NCBI RefSeq assembly: GCF_900113015.1
Contig: NZ_FONV01000009.1
Span: 248,001 to 312,000, forward strand
Reading direction: 5' to 3'
Origin: Actinoplanes philippinensis
GTDB taxonomy: Bacteria > Actinomycetota > Actinomycetes > Mycobacteriales > Micromonosporaceae
Length of the DNA: 64,000 nt
This document shows positions 1 through 7,939 of this stretch, one piece after another. Numbering within the stretch: the stretch's first letter is position 1; every line of letters starts with the position of its first letter. A program made the translations under genes and the position numbers. A model generated the notes under the pieces. It searched no databases. It worked only from the letters and a program-made list of their open reading frames with translations, and was not told where the DNA came from.

Positions 1-1
1 C

Positions 2-217
2 GTGATCCTGGCCGGGATCGGCGACCGCACGGTCGCCGATCTGCTGCCCGCACACCGGCCGGACCTACCCGCGGTGAGCGCCGACGCGACGCTGCTGGAG
101 GTGGCGTCGGTGATGGCCCGTTCGAACGTGCCGCTGGTCGCGGTCGTCGACAGGACACGGGTGATGACCGGGGTGATCACTCTCGACGGGCTGCTGGACC
201 GGATGCTCGGCACCTGA
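2..217 (+). CDS. CBS-domain protein, C-terminal part
   Basis: About 70 residues in frame with the window edge, so the gene probably begins upstream. The sequence resembles the second half of a CBS module: VADLLPAH, then a strand-helix unit (ATLLEVASVMARSNVPLVAVVD) and a final VITLDGLLDRML. CBS pairs bind adenosyl ligands and regulate transporters or enzymes. Here the protein stops directly after the CBS unit, with no membrane segment following. It ends 7 bases before the convergent histidine kinase. The family call is fairly safe; the function is unknown because the N-terminus is missing. Confidence 0.6.
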   Translation: MILAGIGDRTVADLLPAHRPDLPAVSADATLLEVASVMARSNVPLVAVVDRTRVMTGVITLDGLLDRMLGT

Positions 218-223
218 TCCGGC

Positions 224-1924
224 CTACTCGGCTCGTCCGGTGACCGCTCCGTCGGCGTGGGCCAGGCGCGCCATCGCCGGTGCGCCGCCCGGGGCGCTGG
301 GCAGCGCGAGCACGAACCGGCTGCCGTGGGGCACGACCGCCTCGTACCACAGAGCGCCGTGATTGGCCTCGGTGAGCAGCCTGGACAGGTACAACCCGAA
401 ACCGGCGCCGGTCCGCGCCGCTCCGGCGCCGTCGGCCTGGGTGAAGCGGTCGAACAGGTGCGCGACGAAGTCCGGTGGCACGCCGTTGCCCTCATCACTG
501 ACGGCGAACAGCACCATGGTGCCGGTGTCGTTCAGGGTCGCCGATACGTGGACGGCGCCGGGGCTGTACTTGACGGCGTTCGTGACGAAGTTGATCAGCA
601 CCTGGTGGGTGTGTACCGGGTCCGCCCAGACGGCCGCGCCGGGAGGGCCGAAGTCGGCGTCCACGCGCTGGCGCGCCTGCCGGGACAGGTTGTCGACGAG
701 CCGGGTCAGCATCCGGTCGACCGGCAGCACCGCGGGCCGGGTCCGGATGTCGCCGCGCTCGGCACGGCAGAGCGCCAGCAGGTGCGCGGCCATGTCGAGC
801 AGGTCGTCGACCCGTCTGCCGAGGGTCTCGGCCGAGGTGCGCCGTTCGTCGTCGGTGATGCTGTCCCAGTCGTGGGACAGCTCCTCGGCGCAGGCCGAGA
901 TCACCGCCAGCGGCTGGTTGATCTCGTGGGAGAGGGCGGCGAGGATGTCGCTCTTCCACACATCGGCGGCCTCCAGCTCGCGATTGGCGGTGGTCAGATG
1001 CTCGGCCCGCCGGCTCAGTTCGCGATGCGCCGAGTGCAGCTCGTCGTGGGCCGCCGACAGCCGGCGGTAGAGACCGGCGGTCTCGGCGATCAGCGCCGTC
1101 AGGACCACCGCCGAGGAGACCAGGAGAGCGGTGCGCGCGGCGTAGAAGCCGACCGAGTAGCGCGGCGCGACCAGGGTGAGGACCGCGGTTGCCAGTGACG
1201 CGCTGATCGCCACCACCACCCACCGCTCCACCTCCGGACGGCGGCGCAGATCCCTGGCCACGGCCAGCAGGCTGACCGCGATGACCGGCACCGCCACCCC
1301 GTAGAGGACTCGGCCGGCAGCGGTCGCGGACCCGTTCTGGTACAGCGGCGGCAGCCCGGCCGACCCGCCGGCGACGGCGCCGGCGACGGTGGCAGCCGAG
1401 GCCACCGCTGCGACGGCCATGATCGCGACCGCCGCCGGCCGGCGGCCGCGGGCCAGATCGTGGCGGCGGGCCGGAACGGCCGCGACCAGGACGGGGAACC
1501 CGGCGACGACCACCCACCCCAGCAACGGGGCGCGGACCTCCGACCAGCTCGGGCCGGCACCGGAAGCCTGCGACCGGGTGAACGCGACGGCGTACGCCGT
1601 CATCACCAGGCTGGAGAAGAGATAGATCCCGGCGAGAGTCAACGTCGTCGGCCGCCCGTGTGCCAGGAACTGTTGCGCCAGCAGATACCCGGTGAGCAGA
1701 TCGGCCGCCGGCATGAGGACCAGGAACACGAGGACCAGGTTCGGGTGAACGCCCAGGCGACCGCCCGCGAACGGCACCAGCGCCACGGCGGCGGCGATCA
1801 CCACGACCGCGTACACCCACGGGCCGCGGCGCACCGGCGCCTGTTCCGGCCGTCCCACTCCGCCCTCGGGGTTCACCGGCGACCGCCCCTCAACACACGG
1901 ATGACCCATGTCGAGGCTATCCAC
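224..1924 (-). CDS. Membrane-bound sensor histidine kinase
   Basis: The N-terminal half is strongly hydrophobic, with about 8 membrane segments of the MASE type. A coiled stretch rich in HRELSRRAEHL follows, then a HisKA box (LSHEINQPLAVI, phosphoacceptor His), an N box (INFVTNAVKYSPG), a G1 box (DEGNGVP) and a G2 box (TGAGFGLYLSRLL). It should autophosphorylate in response to a membrane or cytoplasmic cue. No response regulator is adjacent. It lies 47 bases downstream of, and on the same strand as, the NhaD-like carrier gene, so co-transcription is possible. The start is uncertain: GTG at 1924, ATG at 1909, or GTG at 1876, which has a GAGGGG ribosome-binding site. Confidence 0.85.
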   Translation of the reverse strand: MDSLDMGHPCVEGRSPVNPEGGVGRPEQAPVRRGPWVYAVVVIAAAVALVPFAGGRLGVHPNLVLVFLVLMPAADLLTGYLLAQQFLAHGRPTTLTLAGIYLFSSLVMTAYAVAFTRSQASGAGPSWSEVRAPLLGWVVVAGFPVLVAAVPARRHDLARGRRPAAVAIMAVAAVASAATVAGAVAGGSAGLPPLYQNGSATAAGRVLYGVAVPVIAVSLLAVARDLRRRPEVERWVVVAISASLATAVLTLVAPRYSVGFYAARTALLVSSAVVLTALIAETAGLYRRLSAAHDELHSAHRELSRRAEHLTTANRELEAADVWKSDILAALSHEINQPLAVISACAEELSHDWDSITDDERRTSAETLGRRVDDLLDMAAHLLALCRAERGDIRTRPAVLPVDRMLTRLVDNLSRQARQRVDADFGPPGAAVWADPVHTHQVLINFVTNAVKYSPGAVHVSATLNDTGTMVLFAVSDEGNGVPPDFVAHLFDRFTQADGAGAARTGAGFGLYLSRLLTEANHGALWYEAVVPHGSRFVLALPSAPGGAPAMARLAHADGAVTGRAE

Positions 1925-1971
1925 AGGAACGGCCGCCTACCGGCGATTCCCGGCCTCGGCCGGGCGGGCCG

Positions 1972-3267
1972 TCAGAGAGCGACGAACCGCAGATAGAGGT
2001 ACGGCACGGCGAGCGCGACGGTGATCGCGGTGACGATCAGCCCGTACCTGGTGAAGCCCCAGAACGTGATCGGGTGACCGGCCCGGCCGGCGATCCCGAG
2101 GACGACCACGTTCGCCGACGCGCCCACCGCTGTGGCGTTGCCGCCGAAGTCGGCGCCGATGGCCAGCGCCCACCACAGCACCTGCGCCTTGTCGAGACCG
2201 CCGGACGCGGTGACCAGCTCCGACACGATCGGGCTCATCGTCGCGACGTAGGGGATGTTGTCGACGATCGCGGACAGCCCGGCCGACGCCCACAGCAGCA
2301 GCATCGCAGCCGGCCACAGCTTGCCCTCGACCGCTCCGGTGGCGGCGTGCGCGATCTCGTCGATCACCCCGGTGGCGACCAGGCCCCCGACCATCACGAA
2401 CAGACCGGCGAAGAAGATCAGCGTCGGCCATTCGACGTCCTTGGCGACCTCCTCCGGATCCAACCGGGACAGTACGAGCAGCAGCAGGCCGCCGAGCAGC
2501 GCCACCACCGACGGCTCCAGATGCAGCAGGGTGTGCAGCACGAACGCGATCAGCACCGCGCCGAGGACACTGAGGCTCATCACCACCAGGCGTGGGTCGC
2601 GGATGGCGTCGCGCTCCTTGAGCGCCATCACCCGGGCCACCCGTTCCGGGTCGTAGCGGAACGCCCGGCGGAACATGATCCGGCACAGCAGGACGAACAC
2701 GATGAGCACCACGACGACGAACGGGGCGAGCACGGAGAGGAAGTCGTTGAAGCTCAGCCCGGACCGGCCGGCGATGATGATGTTGGGCGGGTCGCCGACC
2801 AGGGTGGCGGTGCCGCCGATGTTGGAGGCGAAGACCTCGGCGATCAGGAACGGCACCGGGGGTACGCCGAGCCGGTCGCAGACCAGCAGGGTGACCGGGG
2901 CGATCAGCAGCACGGTGGTCACGTTGTCGAGCGCCGCGGACACGACGCCGGTGACGGCCACCAGGATGACCATGATCGGGAAGGGCCGGCCGCGGGCCTT
3001 CTTCGCCGACCAGATCGCCACGTACTCGAACAGGCCGGTGCGTTTGAGCACGCCGACGATCAGCATCATGCCCAGCAGCAGGAAGATGACGTTCCAGTCG
3101 ATGCCGGCCTCTTCGGAGAAGAAGGCGTGCTCGGCATCGGTGGCGCCCAGCGCGAGCATGATCGCCGCGCCGCCGACCGCGACCGTCACCCGATTGATCT
3201 TCTCGGTGGCGATCAGCACGTAGGCGATGGTGAACACCGCGACCGCGGTCCAGGCGATGACGCTCAA
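1972..3267 (-). CDS. ArsB/NhaD-superfamily ion transporter
   Basis: A polytopic membrane protein of the ion-transporter superfamily that includes ArsB, NhaD and the SLC13 carriers. It shows the two inverted half-repeats with family signatures: a DNVTTVLLIAP loop, IGGTATLVGDPPNIII, and in the second half SAIVDNIPYVATM followed by a re-entrant Gly/Ala-rich segment (GADFGGNATAVGASAN). Given NhaA next door, Na+(Li+)/H+ exchange is the likeliest role; arsenite or dicarboxylate transport cannot be excluded. An in-frame ATG at 3300 lacks a ribosome-binding site and abuts the conserved leader element. TTG at 3267 follows GGGGGAG with six bases between, and restores the leader-to-start spacing of the two sister genes, so I prefer it. 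Confidence 0.85.
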   Translation of the reverse strand: MSVIAWTAVAVFTIAYVLIATEKINRVTVAVGGAAIMLALGATDAEHAFFSEEAGIDWNVIFLLLGMMLIVGVLKRTGLFEYVAIWSAKKARGRPFPIMVILVAVTGVVSAALDNVTTVLLIAPVTLLVCDRLGVPPVPFLIAEVFASNIGGTATLVGDPPNIIIAGRSGLSFNDFLSVLAPFVVVVLIVFVLLCRIMFRRAFRYDPERVARVMALKERDAIRDPRLVVMSLSVLGAVLIAFVLHTLLHLEPSVVALLGGLLLLVLSRLDPEEVAKDVEWPTLIFFAGLFVMVGGLVATGVIDEIAHAATGAVEGKLWPAAMLLLWASAGLSAIVDNIPYVATMSPIVSELVTASGGLDKAQVLWWALAIGADFGGNATAVGASANVVVLGIAGRAGHPITFWGFTRYGLIVTAITVALAVPYLYLRFVAL

Positions 3268-3304
3268 CAGTGTCTCCCCCGGTTTCTGGTCAGGCTTCAT
3301 CGAT

Positions 3305-3329
3305 CGCCGACCAGACTTCCCGGCACACC
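3305..3329 (-). ncRNA. Conserved leader element, copy A (upstream of NhaD-like gene)
   Basis: A 25-base block read on the minus strand, containing GCCGGGAAG and CTGGTCGGC. It is identical to copy B (4702-4726) and differs by one base from copy C (4821-4845). A TAGGTT hexamer lies 7 bases upstream, which would put the transcript 5' end at or near the block. It sits 38 bases before the preferred TTG start. It is not palindromic, and all copies lie in the sense direction of their gene, which argues for an RNA-level element. The ends GCCG/CGGC can pair. Confidence 0.6.
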
Positions 3330-3371
3330 GTCGATCAACCTACCAGTCGGCGCCAGGTCCGCCCGGCGGCC

Positions 3372-4670
3372 TCAGCGCTGGTAGACGTCCGGAACGCCGT
3401 CGCGGTCGTCGTCGACCTCCTCGGCCTGGCGAAGGCGGCGGTAGACGCGGTTGCGGGCTCGCAGCACCACGGTGGCGAGCAGGGCCGCGACCAGGGAGCC
3501 GGCCAGGACGGCGATCTTCACATGGTCGTCGCGGTCGTTGCCGGACCCGAACGCCAGCTCGCCAATCAGCAGCGACACGGTGAACCCGATCCCGGACAGC
3601 ACGGCCAGCCCGGCCACGTCGATCCACGCCAGGCCGGCGTCCATCCGGGCCCGGGTGAACCGAGCGGTCAGCCACGTCGCAGCCAGAATGCCGACCGGTT
3701 TGCCGGCGACCAGGCCGAGGATCACACCGATCGCCACCGGGTCGGTCAGCGCGGACCGCAGGCCGTCGAGGCCGCCGATCGTCACGCCGGCCGAGAACAG
3801 CGCGAACACCGGCACGGCGAAGCCCGCCGACAAGGGCCGGAAGCGGTGCTCGAAATGCTCGGCCAGGCCGTGGGCGGTGTGGCCGGGCGACGCCGGGTGG
3901 GCGGGGGTGAGCACGGGGACGGCGAACCCGAGCAGGATCCCGGCGACCGTGGCGTGCACCCCGGACGCGTGCACCAGCGCCCAGGCGGTGAACGCGAGCG
4001 GCAGCAGCAGCCACCACGACCGGACCCGGCGCTGGACGAGAACCGTGAAGGCGCCCAGCGGCAGCAGCGCCGCGAGCAGCGGCAGCACGGACAGGTCCGC
4101 GGTGTAGAACACCGCGATGATCATGATGGCGAGCAGGTCGTCGACCACCGCCAGCGTCAGCAGGAAGGTCCGCAACCCCGACGGCAGGCTCCGCCCGACG
4201 ACCGCGAGGACGGCCAGCGCGAAGGCGATGTCGGTAGCGGTCGGGATCGCCCACCCCTTCACCGCGCCACCCCAGTTGACCGCCAGGTAGAACACCGCCG
4301 GAACGATCACCCCGCCGGCCGCCGCGGCGACCGGCACCGCGGCCCGCCGCGGATCGCGCAGGTCGCCGGCGACGAACTCGCGTTTGAGCTCCAGACCGGC
4401 GACGAAGAAGAAGATCGCGAGGAGCCCGTCGGCCGCCCAGGTCGCCAGGGTCAGGTCGAGGTGCAGCGCGGCCGGGCCGATCCGGAACTCGGTCAGCGCG
4501 TGATATTGCCCCGACCAGGGCGAGTTGGCCCAGATCAGGGCGACGACCGCACCGGCCAGCAGCAGGATCCCGCCGATCGTCTCCTTGCGCAGCACGTCGG
4601 CGATACGGCGGGCCTCGGCCCAGGAGCCACGGCTGAGGACGGAGAAGGGAGGACGAGAGATGTCAGGCAC
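3372..4670 (-). CDS. nhaA: Na+/H+ antiporter NhaA
   Basis: A secondary antiporter that exchanges cytoplasmic Na+ or Li+ for external protons. Recognisable NhaA features include an N-terminal hydrophobic segment ending WANSPW, the FFFVAGLELKREF loop, IPTATDIAFALAVLA and the LAVVDDLLAIMII segment with the paired Asp of the ion site. The length (432 residues) suits the actinobacterial form. GTG at 4670 has GGAG five bases upstream and is preferred over GTG at 4685. A conserved leader element (4702-4726) precedes it, and the NhaD-like gene follows on the same strand. The leader suggests post-transcriptional control by a cation or a related signal. Confidence 0.93.
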   Translation of the reverse strand: MPDISRPPFSVLSRGSWAEARRIADVLRKETIGGILLLAGAVVALIWANSPWSGQYHALTEFRIGPAALHLDLTLATWAADGLLAIFFFVAGLELKREFVAGDLRDPRRAAVPVAAAAGGVIVPAVFYLAVNWGGAVKGWAIPTATDIAFALAVLAVVGRSLPSGLRTFLLTLAVVDDLLAIMIIAVFYTADLSVLPLLAALLPLGAFTVLVQRRVRSWWLLLPLAFTAWALVHASGVHATVAGILLGFAVPVLTPAHPASPGHTAHGLAEHFEHRFRPLSAGFAVPVFALFSAGVTIGGLDGLRSALTDPVAIGVILGLVAGKPVGILAATWLTARFTRARMDAGLAWIDVAGLAVLSGIGFTVSLLIGELAFGSGNDRDDHVKIAVLAGSLVAALLATVVLRARNRVYRRLRQAEEVDDDRDGVPDVYQR

Positions 4671-4701
4671 GGCGGCTCCAGGCACGGACGGTCAGGGACT
4701 C

Positions 4702-4726
4702 CGCCGACCAGACTTCCCGGCACACC
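4702..4726 (-). ncRNA. Conserved leader element, copy B (upstream of nhaA)
   Basis: Identical over 25 bases to copy A. A TAGGGT hexamer lies 8 bases upstream on the minus strand, so the predicted RNA starts at the element. It ends 32 bases before the GTG start supported by GGAG. The bases just outside it (4691-4696 and 4725-4730) are perfectly complementary over 6 bp and could close a stem if transcription begins slightly upstream. See the finding for the comparison of the three copies. Confidence 0.6.
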
Positions 4727-4820
4727 TGACGGCAACCCTACCCGGTGATCATGCGACGGCGAAGCGAACGGCACGGGCGGGGCTTCCCGGGCGGCGGCAG
4801 CGGGAGTACGGTGAGCCTCA

Positions 4821-4845
4821 GGTGTGCCGGGAAGCCTGGTCGGCG
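4821..4845 (+). ncRNA. Conserved leader element, copy C (upstream of ABC exporter)
   Basis: On the plus strand, 24 of 25 bases match copies A and B (one T-to-C change in the middle). A TACGGT hexamer lies 8 bases upstream. The element ends 34 bases before the GTG start of the ABC ATPase, nearly the same distance as for nhaA. It lies back to back with copy B in the 208-base divergent intergenic region, each copy in the sense of its own gene. Confidence 0.6.
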
Positions 4846-4878
4846 TCAGTGACGGTCGTCGACGCGAAAGGCAGTCCC

Positions 4879-5775
4879 GTGACCGATGTTCCCGCGCTGC
4901 GCGCTTCCGGCCTGACGAAACGCTACGGCCGGCTCACCGCTGTCGATGCGCTCACTCTGGACGTACCACCCGGTGAGGTTTTCGGTTTTCTCGGGCCGAA
5001 CGGCGCCGGCAAGTCCACCACGATCCGGTTGCTGCTCGGGCTGGCCAGACCCACGGCCGGGCGGGCCGAGGTGTTCGGTGTGGACGCCGCCGACGTCACC
5101 CGCGCTCACCGGCGCGTGGCCTACGTGCCGGCCGATGTGGCGCTGTGGCCGCACCTGACCGGCGCCGAGATCCTGCACCTGCAGGAACGCACCGGCCCCG
5201 GCACAGATCGCGCCTACCGTGACGAGCTGGTCGAGCGTTTCGCGCTGGACCCGTCGAAACCGGCCCGCACCTATTCGACGGGCAACCGGCAGAAGGTGGC
5301 GCTGGTCGCCGCGTTCGCGACCCGAGCGCCGCTGCTGGTGCTGGACGAGCCGACCAGCGGCCTGGATCCGCTGATGGAGCGCGAGTTCCGGGCAGCCGTG
5401 CGCGCCGCCCGCGACCGGGGCCGGACCGTCTTCCTCAGTTCCCACCAACTCGCCGAGGTCGAGGCGGTCTGCGACCGGGTGGGGATCCTGCGGGCGGGAC
5501 GCCTGGCCGAGGTCGCCGCGATCAGCCGGCTGCGGTCCCTGCACCGTGCGGAGGTGACGGTCACCCACACCGGTCCCGCGCCGGATCTCAGCACGGTCCC
5601 CGGTGTCGACGGCGTCTCCTCGGCCGGCGACGGGCAGCTGCGGTTCACGCTGACCGGGCCGCCCGCGCCGGCGCTGCGTGCCCTGGCCGCCGCGGACGTG
5701 ACCGCCCTCGCCGTGCGGGAACCGAGCCTGGAGGAGATCTTCCTCGACTACTACGGCTCGGAGAACGGGCGATGA
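4879..5775 (+). CDS. ABC exporter ATP-binding protein
   Basis: A 298-residue nucleotide-binding subunit. Walker A is GPNGAGKST, the signature is YSTGNRQKVALVAAF, Walker B is LLVLDEPTSGLDP and the switch His lies in SSHQLAEVEA. The Q-loop position reads VAYVPADVALWPHLT and lacks a clear Gln. The C-terminal region carries the small beta domain and LEEIFLDYYG tail usual in NatA/drug-export ATPases. GTG at 4879 follows AAAGG by 7 bases. The stop overlaps the permease start as ATGA, so the two are translationally coupled. Sharing a leader with two sodium antiporters suggests a NatAB-like Na+ efflux role, but drug export is equally compatible with the protein alone. Confidence 0.9.
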   Translation: MTDVPALRASGLTKRYGRLTAVDALTLDVPPGEVFGFLGPNGAGKSTTIRLLLGLARPTAGRAEVFGVDAADVTRAHRRVAYVPADVALWPHLTGAEILHLQERTGPGTDRAYRDELVERFALDPSKPARTYSTGNRQKVALVAAFATRAPLLVLDEPTSGLDPLMEREFRAAVRAARDRGRTVFLSSHQLAEVEAVCDRVGILRAGRLAEVAAISRLRSLHRAEVTVTHTGPAPDLSTVPGVDGVSSAGDGQLRFTLTGPPAPALRALAAADVTALAVREPSLEEIFLDYYGSENGR

Positions 5776-7403
5776 CCGCCGCTGTCGTCTCCCCCGCCGC
5801 GCGCCCGGCGTCCCTGCCGGCTCCGGGCCGTGCGGTGTCGCGGCTGGCGATCCGCCAGATCCGCCGGGGCGGGCTCATCGTCGTCGCCCTGACCAGCGGG
5901 ATGACCGCCATGGTCGCGGCCACCTTCGACACCGTGATGGCCGATCCGGCCGCCGCCGGCAGCCTGGCCGCACTCGCCGGCAACCCGGCCGTCCGTACCC
6001 TGTTCGGCACGCCCGCCGGCCTGGACACCTCGGGCGGCTTCACCGTGTGGCGGGTCGGCACCTTCACCGCCGTGCTCCTCGCGGCCTGGACGATCATGGC
6101 CACCACCCGCATCACCCGCGGCGAGGAGGACACCGGCCGGTGGGACGTTCTGCTGGCCGGCCGGATCACCCTGCGCGGCGCGGTCGTCCGCCACCTGACC
6201 GCCGTGATGCTGGTCCCCGTGGCCGCCGCCGCCGCGATGACCACGGTCCTCACGATGTCCGGCACCCCGGCCGGCGGGGCTCTGGTCCATGGGATCGGGA
6301 CCGGGCTGATCGGGCTGTTCTTCGCCGCTGCCGCGGCCCTCGCCGCGCAGATCTTCCCGGCCCGCACACCGGCGACGGGTACGGCGTTCACGGTCCTCGG
6401 GGTCACCCTGCTGGCCCGGATGGTCGGCGACGGGATCACCGCCCTGCAGTGGCTGCGCTGGCTGTCACCGTTCGGCCTGACCGAACTCAGCGGCCCCTAC
6501 CTGCACGACCGTGTCGTACCCCTGGTGGTGCTGCTCGCCGCGACCGCGGCGACCGCGCTGACGGTGCCCGTCGCCGCCGCACGGCGTGAGGTCCGCGGCG
6601 GTCTCACCGCGGCGCACACCGGCCGCCCGGCCCGGCTCGGCCTGCTCGGCGGTGTGGAGCAGTTCGCGGTACGCCGGGTGCTGCGGCCGCTGGCCGGCTG
6701 GGCTCTCGGCATCGGCGCCTACTTCCTGCTCGTCGGTCTCACCGCGGTCTCGGTGACCGAGTTCCTGGCCGCCAACCCGGCGATGGCCGGTCAGGCGGCC
6801 GAGGCCGGATTCGCCGGCCTCGGCAGTGTCACCGGATTCACCGCGACGCTGTTCGCGCTGCTCGCGATGCCGGTCGGTGGCTTCGTCACCGTCCGGCTGG
6901 GCGCTTTCGTGGCGGCCGAGACAGACCGGCGGCTGGTGCTGCTGACCGCCCAGCCGATCAGCCGGGCGAGGCTGCTGGGCGCGGAGATCGCCGCGACCAC
7001 GGCCGCCGCCGTGACGCTGGTGACCGTGGCGGGCCTGGCGACCTGGACCGGTGTGACGGCGATCGGTGGCGAGCTGCCGTTGACCGCGGCTCTGCAGGGG
7101 GTCTGGAACACTCTGCCGGTCGCGGCGCTCGGCCTCGGCGTCTGTGTCCTGGCCACCGGCTGGGCGCCCCGCCTGGCCGGGACGGTCGGGGCGCTGCCGG
7201 CCGTCGGGGGCTTCCTGCTGCTGGTGATCGCCGAGAGCGTGGGCGCCCCGTCGTGGGTGCGCGAGATCTCCCCGTACGCCCATCTCGCGCCTGTGCCGCT
7301 GACCGGCGCCGACTGGACCGCCACGGCTGTCATGCTCGCCGTCGCCGCGGTCCTGACCGGTGCGGGCATCGCCGGCTTCCGGCTGCGTGACCTCCGGTCC
7401 TGA
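5772..7403 (+). CDS. ABC exporter permease
   Basis: A 543-residue membrane protein with about 12 hydrophobic segments arranged as two similar halves of six. It is therefore probably a fused dimer of ABC-2-type permease units that pairs with the ATPase encoded just upstream. Both halves carry an amphipathic start (AIRQIRRGG; FAVRRVLRPLAG) and a re-entrant loop. It begins with ATG inside the ATPase stop codon. The substrate cannot be read from the sequence; the conserved leader of the operon points toward cation stress. Confidence 0.85.
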   Translation: MTAAVVSPAARPASLPAPGRAVSRLAIRQIRRGGLIVVALTSGMTAMVAATFDTVMADPAAAGSLAALAGNPAVRTLFGTPAGLDTSGGFTVWRVGTFTAVLLAAWTIMATTRITRGEEDTGRWDVLLAGRITLRGAVVRHLTAVMLVPVAAAAAMTTVLTMSGTPAGGALVHGIGTGLIGLFFAAAAALAAQIFPARTPATGTAFTVLGVTLLARMVGDGITALQWLRWLSPFGLTELSGPYLHDRVVPLVVLLAATAATALTVPVAAARREVRGGLTAAHTGRPARLGLLGGVEQFAVRRVLRPLAGWALGIGAYFLLVGLTAVSVTEFLAANPAMAGQAAEAGFAGLGSVTGFTATLFALLAMPVGGFVTVRLGAFVAAETDRRLVLLTAQPISRARLLGAEIAATTAAAVTLVTVAGLATWTGVTAIGGELPLTAALQGVWNTLPVAALGLGVCVLATGWAPRLAGTVGALPAVGGFLLLVIAESVGAPSWVREISPYAHLAPVPLTGADWTATAVMLAVAAVLTGAGIAGFRLRDLRS

Positions 7404-7416
7404 CACAATTCCACTC

Positions 7417-7903
7417 GTGACGTCACCGAGCCCTGCCGTTGTCGTGTTCGGCGTGGCCGCGGCCGTCTCCGCGGCCGGCGCGGGCGTGGAGTCGCCGCAG
7501 GTCCGGTACGGCGCCGAGATCGTGGCGATGCTGGCGGTGTCGGCGGGCGCGGCGCTGACCGGCCGGCACCGCGCCCTGCGCCTGTTCGGGCTTCTGCTGG
7601 CCGGTGCTGGCCGTGACCCGCACCTCCGGCGGCCGGCCGCGCACCGCGGCACTCGTCGGCGGGGGCCTGCTCGCCCTGGTGCCGGCCCTGTCCGCCGTTC
7701 AAGAGATCACCACCCCCATGGTCCAGTTGCGGCATCTGACGCCCGACCCGGCACCCGGCTTTCTGACGCTACGGGGGTGCGCCTACTCGTACTGGACGCC
7801 GACCACGTCCCTGACCACGGTCGCATTGACCGCCGGCGGGGTCCTGCTGGTCCTGGCGGCCCCGGCGCTGCTGGTCTGGGCGTCACCGCGGCCGTCCCGC
7901 TGA
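7417..7903 (+). pseudogene. Small membrane protein interrupted by a +1 frameshift
   Basis: A GTG at 7417 opens a hydrophobic reading frame (VVVFGVAAAVSA, then YGAEIVAMLAVSAG and LRLFGLLLAG). Near 7600 the hydrophobic, GC3-rich coding signal moves to the next frame (VLAVTRTSGGRPRT, then two membrane segments ending WASPRPSR). Removing one G at about 7604 restores a continuous protein of about 161 residues with four membrane segments. The shift sits in a slippage-prone duplicated nonamer: TGCTGGCCG twice, separated by one G. It could be a real inactivating indel, a sequencing error, or less likely programmed frameshifting. I do not recognise the family. Confidence 0.55.
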
Positions 7904-7927
7904 TCGGGTCTCGCGGGCGATCTCTCG

Positions 7928-7933
7928 TACGAT
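7928..7933 (+). promoter_or_regulatory. -10 box for a leaderless gene
   Basis: TACGAT ends 6 bases before the GTG start at 7940. No ribosome-binding site is visible, so transcription probably begins at the start codon. Confidence 0.4.
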
Positions 7934-7939
7934 GGCGCG

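Noticed and set aside
3299..3335. Stem pairing the bases flanking leader copy A
   Set aside because: The self-complementary ATCGAT makes pairing ambiguous, and the -10 box implies that the left arm is not transcribed. I do not use it as evidence for a stem.
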